This document shows, piece after piece, positions 12,264 to 22,467 of a stretch of 64,000 nt of DNA (position 1 is its first letter; every line of letters starts with the position of its first letter). The notes under the pieces are model-generated. The model was not told where the DNA came from. It worked only from the letters and a program-made list of their open reading frames with translations, and did not search any database. Source of the DNA: Gracilaria domingensis (lineage: Eukaryota > Rhodophyta > Florideophyceae > Gracilariales > Gracilariaceae); the NCBI GenBank assembly GCA_022539475.1, contig VCMS01000301.1, positions 33,122-97,121 of the forward strand, given 5' to 3'. The translations under genes were made by a program, and so were the position numbers.

Positions 12264-13213
12264 ATGTGCATCAATTCAATGTGGACCGTACCGACACGTG
12301 AACCTGTCTTTTTCAATGAAACTGCTTTACTTCCAACAATAATTCGTAGACAGAGAATTACTTCCAGACTGCAAACGGAGTGCAGGCGGTGGGCCACCGG
12401 GGGCAGACATCAAACTGTGAACTGCCATAGTCGCGTGATTCCAGATGCAGCGTTTGCGCTCCAAAATCTTGCACTCCCATCGAGTACAGAATGCATTGCA
12501 TCTGTGCGATATGAAACCCACGTAATTAAGCGCTGCTCTCATTCCGAGGTCAAACTGCGATCACATTGCCCCAATTGTTTCCAATCGCCATTCACTTACC
12601 CTCGGAATTTTGAAAAAAATTTTGTAGGGAGGGTTAGGCCTAATAAGCGTCTGATGCAGTATGGATTTGGGACAGATTGGGCAGGCAGCAGTCGGTGTAT
12701 GACCCGATTCAGCGTCGTTGCGAAGGAACGCACAGGTGTGTACGTGTAGAGATAAATGGAGATGGAAACGCCACCTGGAAGGTTTCTTCTGACCTTAAAG
12801 GTCCTCACTGTCCTCCTCCTCCTGTTTAGCTACTCTCCCCTGGCAGGGGAACGTAAAGAAAGGGTAGTTTTTGTTAGAAACTCGCGAGTAGTACATGATG
12901 GCGCCACTGGTGGATCCGATCTCCAACACAGCCGCACATTTTGCAGAAGGAATGCCACTGGCACAGTACACACTCATCGTCATATCCATTTAACATTCTG
13001 TACAGGAACGTGTGATACACAATGCAAATTTTGTTTGGATCCAACGCCTTCTTCGACGTTTTGGCAATGGTTTTGAGTCTACTAGAACTTCTAGCGATTT
13101 GCATCTGCTAGGCGCTAACTCAACTATGATTGAAAAAGCGAGGTAATTGAGATCACTTTCCGCGCGCATATGAAGTTGACAGTCTGCGAGGATTCCGGCA
13201 GTGCACTTCAATA
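12264..13213. other. No gene recognised
   Basis: No frame in this stretch resembles a known protein. A short CT-rich run lies near 12806-12825. Confidence 0.2.
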
Positions 13214-14060
13214 TCAATGACGAAACCATAGTGTATAAGAGTTCGACGAAATCAGGTTCTCAGCTTGTTTCGGAAGCTGAGGTGGAGGTTTGAAATCTCT
13301 ATCGGTGCTAAACAAAACATTACCAACATCTACGTATATCTTCTCGATTTTAAGAAGATGTCTCATCACACGTAAGAGGAAGTCATCGACATCAACGTCA
13401 TTCTCCAAAACCTCGGCAACAGCTCTCTCCAATCCGTTTACAAGGGCATCTATCACTTCGGTCAGTGGCCAATGGAGCATCCAGAGCTCCATTCGTATTA
13501 CCTCCTTTCCTATTTGAACACCGCCTTTGCTCTTTCTATCACTGCATCATGAGCAATACACATGGATCTCTCAAGGCAGGTCGAGAGGTAATCCGCGGAA
13601 AAGTCTTCAGTAACGTTCGAGGAGTCGAAGCGCAGTAATGCTCGGTCTCTGTAGTCTCGATCCTCTCTTATGCGGCCTTCAACTAAACACATAAACCTGC
13701 TCCCTCTCCTCTGTCCTTTTGCATGCCATTGCTTGCATATATAAGCACATCTCAATATGTATTCCGATATAGATCAGAGTGGGTGCGGGCATCAAACCAT
13801 TTCTTGGAGATTGTGTCCTCGCTAGCTTTCGGACTGAAAAGAGCTATTGCGTTTTCACGTGGGGAAAAGCGCGGCATCCATTTCCCCGCAATAACCATAT
13901 GTCTGACGTAAATTTCCTTGAGCCCGAGATTAACAAGAATCGAGGATGAATAGCGAGCCATGGCGTCAAATACATTATCTCCTTTACCTCCGCCACGGAG
14001 CTTGGCACTCAACGCGAAAAAGTTCTCCCATAACCTAATTTCACCCTTCCATTACTTGCA
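13214..14060 (-). pseudogene. Unidentified gene remnant in three frames
   Basis: Three consecutive minus-strand segments, about 14060-13752, 13755-13510 and 13510-13214, read like pieces of one acidic, helical protein with balanced amino-acid use. The joins are single-base frame changes: the frame stops in one phase where the next phase continues sensibly, for example into GKEVIRMELWML. I do not recognise the family. It could be a decayed host gene or an element ORF. Confidence 0.35.
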
Positions 14061-14205
14061 ACCGCTTAACTGAATTCGAATAGTATACTTTGCCATAATA
14101 CGTCGTGCGTTGTCGCGTGCTACATATGCTCAGTTCGTCATCATTCGAAGCAAGACCCTTTTCAGCACCAGAAGACTTCTGCTCTGTGTCGATTTGAATT
14201 CTCGC

Positions 14206-14812
14206 CTAACGTACAACTTTCGGAATGTTGTCTGGCAGAACGACATCTTTCGAGATTAGGTTCGAACATTTCAAACCTCTAGTCTTCTTGATCGCTTTGG
14301 AAGCCCCCAAGTCCACGTGACTGCTGCTACACGGAGCGCTTTGCCCCTGTGCGGACGGCTTCTCCATGTGGTTACTGTGTGGCGATGAATTCAGTGTGGT
14401 CCGAGTAAATCTTGTTGGTTGGAGCTCAAATCCGCTGTCTTCCCGCAAGAATTTTGATACCATCTATATGGCTTCTGTGAAAGCACGTGTTGCCCTAGAC
14501 ACGGGAGGAAATGGAGACGAAACGCTTCTTCGCCTTCAAGGGCAGCCGGCCTTCAAGGGCACAGTCATGGTCGTAAACCACGCGAGGACCCGCCAAAGGG
14601 GTACCAACCAGTATTGTAGCTAGACAGTGCAAGACACCGCCTCAAAAGCCTGTGATACATGGGCGCCGGTGATCACGACGGCAGGGCGGCAGCGCTGTGA
14701 TGGGGAACAGCTTCCCACAGGTATTCTTGGTATCACATGATGCTGTAAACTTTCGGGGTAGCCTTACAGAGGTACAGGTACCTGGGAGTGTTCGAGAACC
14801 CTAGCAAATGAG
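14206..14812. other. No gene recognised
   Basis: Two opposite small frames (14206-14463 minus, 14366-14623 plus) overlap. Neither has recognisable domains. Confidence 0.15.
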
Positions 14813-15196
14813 GTGAAAAACTCCCTTAACATCTTTCGGTTGAATGTGTCTGTAAAGAATAAGTTCAAGAAATCGCTAAGGGAATGCAAAGAGCAGAAAA
14901 TGGATATGTCATTGAAGGATATATTCGCCAAGGTTGAAATGAAATGTGATTCGCATAGGACCAGCCACTGGCTGCAAAGAGAAGTGGTTGGTACGCTGAT
15001 CGACGTCGACTTTCAAAACAATCACAAGAGCAGAGGATTCAGCTGCTATTTCGACTCAATGAAGGAGATAGCCGGGACATCGAGCCTCGGTGTGGGTATG
15101 AATATTGACGCAAATGTGGGGCTCAGTGGTGTTGTGGCGTGTGTTGCGCAGAACGTGAATTTGGACTATGAATATCCGGACACTAGGGTCTTGTAG
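14813..15196 (+). CDS. Unidentified small ORF (127 codons)
   Basis: A Lys-rich N-terminal half (KNKFKKSLRECKEQKMDMS) is followed by a Gly/Val/Asn-rich half. A possible polyadenylation signal AATAAA lies 20 bases after the stop (near 15214). No start earlier than 14813 is convincing. It may be the last exon or a fragment of a larger gene. The family is unknown. Confidence 0.3.
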   Translation: MKNSLNIFRLNVSVKNKFKKSLRECKEQKMDMSLKDIFAKVEMKCDSHRTSHWLQREVVGTLIDVDFQNNHKSRGFSCYFDSMKEIAGTSSLGVGMNIDANVGLSGVVACVAQNVNLDYEYPDTRVL

Positions 15197-15293
15197 TTGT
15201 CTGTGAATGGGGAATAAAAGCTTTCTGCGGCAGATATGAACACTGCGCAAAAGTGCCATCTTGATATTATAGAGAGAGGAACACAGATGACAT

Positions 15294-16163
15294 TTAAAAA
15301 AAAAAATTGTTGTTCAAGATGTGTATGCAGGAACGGTCAACAGGAACCCCGCAATCAGATTTATTCAAGGCAATATTTTTGATTCTAGTCAGATTCGACA
15401 GGTTGTACATATACAGATTCAATGGCACCGCAAGTTGTTGAGTACAGATTAGAACGATCGTACTATGTCGTTCACGAGCTGTGTCGATGTTTTCTTGTAT
15501 CCGTTTCTCACAAAAAGCAAATGGTCCACGACAGTAGTGCGGGTTCACTTCTGTTTGCCAGCGTAAGTAGGTTGGCAACTCATGAAACTCTACACTAACG
15601 TGGTTGAACCATGCAGGGCCCTTTCGCCGTTCACTGACAGCAGTTTCAGTCCGCAGGTCAACTTTCTTCCAAAAACCTTGGGTTAAAAAGAACGAACATG
15701 CCCCATACATAAGCAGCAGGTACTTCAAGGTTCTTCACGATCACATCTTGCTCGACCTTGCACAACTGAAGCCCCTTTTAAAGACAACTCTGTGCAAAGA
15801 AGGCTGCCAATGATCTTATGGAACGACTGCTTTGCCTTTGTGATTGGTCTATATTTGTTCAAAACCTTGTTTGTCCCCAACACGAAGTGCAGTATAGAGG
15901 TAACTGGGGAGCCAACAGCCACAAGGACAAATACGGAAAGCATGAAATGTACCTAAACACCCATTCTGCGCACACATATGTACATAAGCCATAGCAGCAA
16001 AGCATACAGCCAGCACAAGCAAAAGTGCGCTGAAGGCTTGTTGATTACCATTTGTGCTCGGATCTGCGATGAACCAAGTTCCAACATTTGCTAGAAACGC
16101 ACAAAGTATATCATAGAAACTGGTTGTTTCGCTCAAAAGTAACTTCTGAAGTAACATGCTCAT
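15294..16163 (-). pseudogene. Putative membrane-protein remnant
   Basis: The minus strand from 16163 gives a strongly hydrophobic segment (ALLLVLAVCFAAMAY, about 16030) preceded by an amphipathic stretch. Hydrophobic coding then continues in other phases at about 15943-15725 (VFVLVAVG), and a third segment (15728-15294) contains YLLLMYGACSFFL and a Trp/His/Cys-rich part. The phases change at about 15930 and 15730. I read this as one integral membrane protein that has lost its frame. I cannot name the family. Confidence 0.35.
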
Positions 16164-16687
16164 GATTGAACTGAAGGCGAAGATCGCAGTAGTGTCTCCT
16201 GCGGGTACATATAAGCATAACTCACTGACGTTCCTGGCCTTTCTGAAGAGAGAAAGCTTCTTGTGAACCTTTACTGTAGTTTAGTAATAGGAAACTGCTG
16301 TCCGCAATAAAGAAGATGAAGATTCGTAGGAAAAGGATACAAAGTTACAGTAACAACGGTACTGTACCAAGCACGACAGAGCAAGGCGTTACCAACGACC
16401 TGCGATTGAAACATACAACGCAGAATCATTTGATCCAAGCTTGGTATGAGCGAATGTATGATATGTTTCTCTCCAAGGACAAGCGACTTGACCACTTAGC
16501 AGAATTTGCGTGCATGCCCACGTGAACGTCGTTATCCACCGCCGTAGTGACGGGCTTAGTATCCTTTGTAGTGTATATGTGTAAATGTTGCCTGACACTT
16601 TTACGACAGCGGCGGCGGATAGTTTCTACTACACATGTCATCGCCGGCCGCTGCATCATGCGCCCAGACAGAGCGGGACGGTTGATT
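16164..16687. other. No gene recognised; small ORF at 16316-16525
   Basis: A 69-codon basic ORF on the plus strand (16316-16525) has no known counterpart. Nothing else is visible. Confidence 0.2.
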
Positions 16688-16755
16688 GATGGTGGCGATG
16701 GTGCAACTGCGGTGCGCCCACGTGGGTGCACCGCAGTTGCACCATCGCCACCATC
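16688..16755. repeat. 68-bp palindrome with no spacer
   Basis: The left arm 16688-16721 and right arm 16722-16755 are inverted copies of 34 bases with one G-T mismatch, meeting at CCCACGTGGG. The right arm continues the RRP9-like sequence that follows (compare the copy at 20520-20550). The palindrome therefore seems to have arisen by fold-back copying of gene sequence, not from a transposon end. Confidence 0.8.
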
Positions 16756-16930
16756 GGCTCAGCAGATGTTGAAAAAAACTGCAGCGAACCTGATCCAAAA
16801 GTAAGTCCAGTCACAGCGCTTCTATGGCTCCGCAACGTTCGTCCCTCGGTATCCCGTTCCCAGCACGAACGTACCAAACACGGATAAGTTGGTCTACATA
16901 CATGGCGACGTTTCCTTGGTGACGGCAGCA
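16722..16930 (-). pseudogene. RRP9 (U3-55K) WD40 fragment, copy A
   Basis: RRP9 is the U3 snoRNP WD40 protein of the SSU processome. On the minus strand the segment reads LRSHRSAVTGLTFGSGSLQF then FSTSAE, one WD40 blade. Upstream another frame gives VDQLIRVW. The best match is the better preserved copy at 20405-20525, with which it shares about 118 bases at high identity in inverted orientation. It is cut off at the palindrome on its 3' side. It is a fragment and cannot encode a working protein. Confidence 0.6.
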
Positions 16931-17216
16931 GCATCACCAGAATGTCGTGCAAGCAGCGCGTATACGATGGACGCATCATGCGGCTCCGGACGCAGCGGAT
17001 GTCGACGGGCGCGACGGATTCAACAGCGGGAGGCGGCGGTGGCCCGGCGCATCACAGGCGAGATGGGAGAGGGGTTTGGAGGGAGGATGGGGACGATTTG
17101 CGCGAGAACGCTAGTCTTTTACTGCACTTTGAGACGAGTTGACTACTTTTCCATTACATTCCTCAGCAAACTAAATTGTCCGTTGTGGAAGTCTCCCGAG
17201 AAAGAGAGAACCATTC

Positions 17217-17453
17217 TTACTTGAATTTACATCCATGTCCAGAGTTCGCTGGTTTGGAGGTTCCAGATCCGGATGTCTCAGAGCTGGAGCTCCCAAACTT
17301 CGGAGTTGTAGATGTGGAGCTTTCGGTTGCGGAATTCCTCGTTACCTTCTCGTTTTCTCGTGCTTTGTTAGCTAGATATCCACCCATCGCTGTGGTAGCA
17401 GTCGGTGCCACAACGTTTTGGACAAAACCCTTTCCATATCTTGAGGTGGACAT
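17217..17453 (-). CDS. Small Ser/Thr-rich ORF (78 codons), uncertain
   Basis: Starts MSTSRYGKGFVQ and ends in a Ser/Thr/Gly-rich tail (SSSSETSGSGTSK). It lies divergently from the UTP15 pseudogene. It has an ATG and a clean stop, but there is no family match. It could be real or chance. Confidence 0.25.
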   Translation of the reverse strand: MSTSRYGKGFVQNVVAPTATTAMGGYLANKARENEKVTRNSATESSTSTTPKFGSSSSETSGSGTSKPANSGHGCKFK

Positions 17454-17777
17454 GACAAAGAGCGCTATTTAAGGCCCTACCCTTCCCGGCGATGGATTTC
17501 GTGATGGAGAGCGCTGATTAGCGTTGCGGAACGGTGAGCGCAAAAACTTCGGCGGCGTTGTTGAACTGCTGAACTGGCAGTTCACTTGTTCCTGCCGCCG
17601 GCGATCCATTTCTGTCTTTCTTTTGATCCGGATCACGTATTGCACGCAACACTGCGCGTTCCTCGTCGTGCCGCTCGCTCTCGTTGCATCCTCATCACGG
17701 GGCGACCACCTCTGGCTTGTTCGGTGGTTTCGCGAGCAATGGCGGAGTGATTCCTTCCATTACCGGTGCAGAAGAAG

Positions 17778-19488
17778 GCGCCTCGGGTGCAATTGGCTCA
17801 TCCGGGACAGCTTACAAATAGAAGAACGTTCAGAAAGTTGCCGCACATCGCTACGACGAGGGCTGTCACGCACGTGCAATTTTCTTCACTGGAACCGTAC
17901 GAACTTGCAGTCGCTCACGATTTCTCCATCTCTTTGATCAACGCGTCGGATGGCTACACCAGGAAGAGTCTCACATCGTTTCGCGATGTGGCATATAGCC
18001 CAGACTATAAGAAGGATGGATGCCTGTTGGTAGCTGGCGTTGCCGATGGCTCTGCCAAAATGTTTGACGTTGCGCATCGTACCGTTCTGCGCATTTTTGA
18101 GGCTCATCAAGGGCATTTCCGGATTCCTTCCTTTCTACTTAACGTTGATATAATGCGATTTCGTCTCATAGTTCACTCCGAGAGCTTCCTTGACGAAAAC
18201 TTTCATCATTTGTCTTTCGCTCCTATCTGATCAACGCCTGTTTCCTGCACCTATCACAAGACTTGCTAACGTTTTATGTGCTTTTCCTTTCCTACCGAAG
18301 ATCAGTTCGAACTGCCAAGTTCAGTGCAGATGTCCTTCGTGTTCTCACAGGTTCGGATGATCATACGGTCCGAGTCTGGGATCTTGCTACATCTACCAGC
18401 CTATTCGTTGTCGGGGAAGCTACCGACTACGTGCAAGTTCAACCACCATCATCTGCTTCCATGCACGTGGATGACAGGTTCTGCCGATCGAAAGGCCCGT
18501 CTGTATGACATGCGATCGAAGCAATGTATCTTTGAATTAGAGCATTCATCATCTATTACCGATGTTCATATTATGCCAGGTGGCGCCCACGCTATCACAA
18601 TAGGATGCAGCGAAATGCGAGTATGGGATTTCTCTTTAGGGGAACGTGTGGTGTATAACTTGCAGCCACATTCGAAAGATATCACGTGAGGCGTCTCGGA
18701 TGTATTGGGCAATAGGATTTTGACTGGTGGTCTTGATGGATATGTGATGATTCATGACTTTTCAAACTTTCAGTCAAAGGGGTTAATATCTTTCAGCTCG
18801 CCCATTTTGTCAGTCGACCTTTGTTCGAGGAAAACGATATGCCGCCGGTATGGGAGATGAGAACCTGGAGATACGGGCTCATGCGAATCTGAAAGCGATG
18901 GCACGCGTCATTCCGACAAGACCCTTTCCAAGATCGGGAGTTTGAAGGTTGGGGTCGTCGGTCTGAAAGGATAGGGGAGCATCGCAGAGCTCCACGTCCT
19001 GGCACACAGTGCTACTTTGACGGGGTTGAAAGGAGAAGCCTAGCAATGAAGAAATTCTTATCACACACCTACCTCGACCCAAGCTTGATAAATGCGATAT
19101 GAGTCTCAAGAGCTTTAATTTCGATAAAGTGCTAGACCTCGCCGTTGAAACGACAAAACCGCAAGTTCTCGTGTGTGCTGTTGAAGAACTTATCATTCGT
19201 GGATGTTGGAAAGGAGCCCCCTCTGGCAGAACAATGGACGAGTTGACTCCGTTGCTGCTCATGATCAGGAGAACTGTTCGCACCTCCCCATATACGGAAT
19301 ACTTGTCGTACCTGATGCGTGCAATACTAGATCTGTGTGGCTCTGAATCTGGAGGAGATGGACATGCTGATGTTCTCCTTAATGATGTTTTGAAGTACCT
19401 CGGATCTGAAATACAAGCCTGTCACAAGCTAACGGTTCTGAAGGGTAGTGTAGAAACCATTTTGAGCACCATGAAGTACTCTGCGTGA
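17778..19488 (+). pseudogene. UTP15: UTP15 (SSU processome WD40 protein) pseudogene
   Basis: UTP15 is part of the t-UTP/UTPA complex that starts pre-rRNA processing in the nucleolus. Several WD40 blades are visible: DVAYSPDYKKDGCLLVAG, then DDHTVRVWD, MTGSADRKARLYD, then MRVWDFS, then RILTGGLDGYVMIHD. The UTP15-specific C-terminal domain follows (EILITHLPRPKLDKCD at about 19048-19095, then SFNFDKVLDLAVE and onward to 19488). An intron at 18113-18300 is retained, so this is not a processed copy. The coding parts shift frame near 18460, 18830 and 19030 and have TGA at 18687, so it is decayed or badly assembled. Copies of RRP9, another SSU processome WD40 gene, lie on both sides. Confidence 0.8.
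18113..18300 (+). other. Retained GC-AG intron in UTP15
   Basis: Joining exon bases up to 18112 with those from 18301 gives EAHQG followed by SVRTAKF, which restores the WD40 blade in frame. The intron begins GC (non-canonical donor), ends CCGAAG, and has TGCTAAC at 18264-18270, a good branch-point sequence. The length is 188 bases. Confidence 0.6.
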
Positions 19489-19792
19489 AGTACTTGTACA
19501 TATTTGTCTTGTCTACTGACTGGCGGAGATTGGGCGATGGCCATGATTGGACGCAAATCAAAAAAACTAACTGGTAAACAGACTAAACATATCCTTTCAC
19601 ATGGGTTCATGTACAAGGATAAAACCAGTAGAAAGCGCACTGGCGGCTTTTATGCAGGCAAACCGTTAATAAGCGTCACGGAAGCAGAGAAACATAACAA
19701 ATGAGGTAGCGAAAATGAGCTTTTCATATCTATCGATCGTCTCTTCCCCGCAATATCGTTGTCGCCACCGTGTTCTTCAGTCAACAGTCCTC
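19489..19792. other. No gene recognised
   Basis: A basic 66-codon frame at 19504-19704 follows UTP15. It is probably chance or a 3' remnant. Confidence 0.2.
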
Positions 19793-20317
19793 TTAGACCC
19801 CCGGCAGATAGTCGATGTCTGAGCACTCCAGAATTCGCAGATTTAGTGTCTGATAAGCCACAAACCGCTTTAGGTCGTAGAACGGCGACCCCGGTTTAAT
19901 CCGATCTGGGGCAGTAGTGGACAACGCTTTCACCAGAGCCACAATGCCATTCGTTGCAAAGTCGATCTTATTCTCCAACTGGTCCATTCTCTGGTTTGTG
20001 TCACCCAAGGCACTCTTCACACAGGCAGTTTCATCGCCCACCTCCCTTACGCCGTCCTTCACGGCTCCAACGTCCCTATCTATTTGGTCCGCCAACGCGA
20101 CCTGAACCCGATTGACATACCCTTCAACCTCACGCAATCGTTGTGCTGTTTCCTTCTTGAGAGCCCCAACGGCGCCACTCACTCGCGTTATTCCTTTCTG
20201 CATAGCTTCCACTGTGCCAGTCAAGGTTCTTTGACATACCCACGCCAAATCGGTGAGCTTGAACCTCTTCTTATACGCCACGTAGTATGCAATCCCATCA
20301 ATCGACACTGCCACCAT
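19793..20317 (-). CDS. DUF1664-like coiled-coil protein, N-terminally truncated
   Basis: The 176-codon frame carries the DUF1664 pattern found in plant and algal proteins: a hydrophobic start (GIAYYVAYKKRFKLTDLAWV) followed by a long heptad-rich helix with repeated Val/Leu and Asp (REVEGYVNRVQVALADQID, then NQRMDQLENKIDF). DUF1664 proteins normally have about 100 more N-terminal residues, including a targeting or membrane segment. Here the frame runs into a stop just before 20323, next to the RRP9 fragment. I chose ATG 20317 because the first possible codon is GTG. It is probably a truncated copy. Function unknown in the family. Confidence 0.55.
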   Translation of the reverse strand: MVAVSIDGIAYYVAYKKRFKLTDLAWVCQRTLTGTVEAMQKGITRVSGAVGALKKETAQRLREVEGYVNRVQVALADQIDRDVGAVKDGVREVGDETACVKSALGDTNQRMDQLENKIDFATNGIVALVKALSTTAPDRIKPGSPFYDLKRFVAYQTLNLRILECSDIDYLPGV

Positions 20318-20379
20318 GCCCACACCCGATCATGTTAAATATATCTGGGATTGTGGAAGTAGACCCTCTGTACGATGGT

Positions 20380-20660
20380 GGCATTACCATATCGGTGTCT
20401 GAAACGTTCGTGATGGGAACGTGATACAGAGAGACAAAGGTTGCGGAGCCATAGACGCGCTGTGACTAGACTTACTTCTGGGTCAGGTTCGCGGCAGTTG
20501 TTCTCAACATCTGCTGAGCGGAAAGTGAAGATATGGTGTGCCAACGAAATTGCGTACGTTGAGACGCTTTTCGGGCACGGAGGTGAGGTAAACGCTATTG
20601 GTTCGATTCAACGCTTTTACCGTCACCGCTGGACCACTGTCTTTCATGAGGCATATCAAA
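20380..20660 (+). pseudogene. RRP9: RRP9 (U3-55K) WD40 fragment, copy B
   Basis: In one frame it reads LRSHRRAVTRLTSGSGSRQL, FSTSAERKVKIW, then AYVETLFGHGGEVNAIGSIQ. This matches the RRP9 blade that contains SYVETLFGHQD. After a frame change comes FTVTAG, the start of the next blade. It is the better of two fragments; the other lies inverted at 16722-16930. Both are far too short for the full WD40 propeller. Confidence 0.65.
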
Positions 20661-20994
20661 CCGCGCAGACCGCTGGTTTTACGGGTGCCCCGCCTTTCGA
20701 CGCCGGAGTCCGTTTATGACGGCCGCAACAATGTTGCAGGAGTTAGTTGCGGTTTGGTGTTTTCAGTCGAAGCTACTTGTAGTGTTCTGCTTGTTAAGTC
20801 GCTTTTCCTTACCTTAATCTCCAGGCATGTCTTAGGTCACTGCTCAGCTCAATTAAATGCAAATTAGAGTTTATTCATTATTCTTACTCGACAACCGCCG
20901 CCTACAAGCCTGATAACGATCTGACCTAGTCACTAGAGCTCGAAGATCCCTAAAATGTGCTTCACTGCGGAAAGGACTGTCAGGGACTGTGTAC
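20661..20994. other. No gene recognised
   Basis: Short frames only, downstream of the RRP9 fragment. Confidence 0.2.
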
Positions 20995-22371
20995 TTAGAG
21001 GGTATTCCTCAAATACCGTTTTCCCTTACTGGATGCGACGCTTGCAAGGACGAAAGAGACGTGAGTCAGTTTTGCCGTTTGAGTCCTTCTGGTAACCAAT
21101 TGAGCGGCTTTGCGCACGATAATTAGCCCATCTGCCTTTTGTTTAACGGTCCGATCCCCGCAACAGTCCTGAAAGAACCTAATGAACTGTTTAATACGAG
21201 ACAGATGACATGCACTCTCGAACAGGCTTTCTTTCTTCCGGACTTCATGCTTGTCACAACAAGAATGAGAAACAGACCAACGCAAAAACTGAGAAATAGT
21301 TGTGGTTAAGTCCTTGGTGTCCCACTCCTGCGGCCCACCTCGTGCGCATCCCACACTCCTATAGTAATTGAGGACATGCCGAAGCCCATCGCAATTACTG
21401 ATCGTGACTCCTATGCCTTCGTAGGCGCACTCTCCTTGTGCAGACTTGGAACGAGTTGCAGATTTTGCTTCGGGGCTGTCAAAAATATGCTGTTTTCTGC
21501 TCATCAACGTCGCGACCCATAGTCTCCAAGCGAACTCAGTCAAAAAGTTATCGTTGCCATCAGCGAAGGATACTACTGCATCAACATCTTTTGCGTCGCT
21601 GCTGTTGTGCATTAGGGGTTCGTTCTCATTCGGGCGTTCAATTGCTGTACCAGAAAACGAAGAATTTGATTTCAATTTCAGTCTCCACTCGTTGCGATTG
21701 TCCTTTTCAGGACTTGTATCTCTCACGGAACCCATGCATCTGCGACTTTGGCTCCTCAGATTCACTTCTCCTTCTGGTGATACCCAAAGCTCGGCAGCAC
21801 TAAGCTCTTCCCTCTTCATGAGGTCCACATTCCAATACATATCCTCTCCCTATGCAGTTGACGCATGTTTGGACCATAAAGAGACCCATGACTTCGGCGT
21901 TGGTCTCGGGTTTGATCCCGAATGCAACTCTCTCCTCGTATCAGACACTGTCTGCAGCGCCTTACCAGGCCTTATTTCAGAGTCTTCGTTAACCACCTTA
22001 ACGCTTCTTCGAAGCTTTTGGCTTTCAGTACTGGCCAGTTCACGTTCTATTGATATCTTCATATCTGTGAGCTCAACTGCTTCTTGGGTCTGAAAGCCTT
22101 TCCGGAAATCTTTATCAGATGTAATTCTTCTAGTGCATGAGGCATTTTCCAGTGATGTAGCGCATTTCTCTCTCCGCATTGTCCTAAATGTCTTCTGAGA
22201 CCAACTGGAGTCAGTTCTTGGTACGTTGCTCGGTCCACGGTTTTGGCCTTCGACATTTCCAAAAGCCCTTCTCCTGCTGCCCCTCGTTTTGGTTCGGTGA
22301 TTCTCGGCTTCGTCGCTTGATGACAGCTCAATCTCGGGGAAGCCAAGCTTCTCATCCGACAAAAAGTCCAT
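20995..22371 (-). pseudogene. Unidentified large ORF with one in-frame TAG
   Basis: From the ATG at 22371 one frame continues to 20995, about 458 codons, interrupted only by TAG at 21850-21852. The frame stays open upstream to 22467 in a Ser/Arg-rich stretch. The first half is charged and Ser/Arg-rich (SSSDEAENHRTKTRGSRRR). The second half looks globular, with Cys, Trp and aromatic residues (FLRWSVSHSCCDKHEV, then IKQFIRFFQDCCG). I do not recognise the fold. Size, single nonsense break and isolation resemble the element ORFs of this window more than the indel-ridden host genes, so an unknown mobile element is likely. Confidence 0.4.
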
Positions 22372-22467
22372 TTCCCAATTTGAATCGGACAGAGATCTTT
22401 TTGCCGAAGATTTGCGCTCCAGTCTTGCATCGGTGTACGATCTGGACTCGGTCCTCGGTATCGTGCT

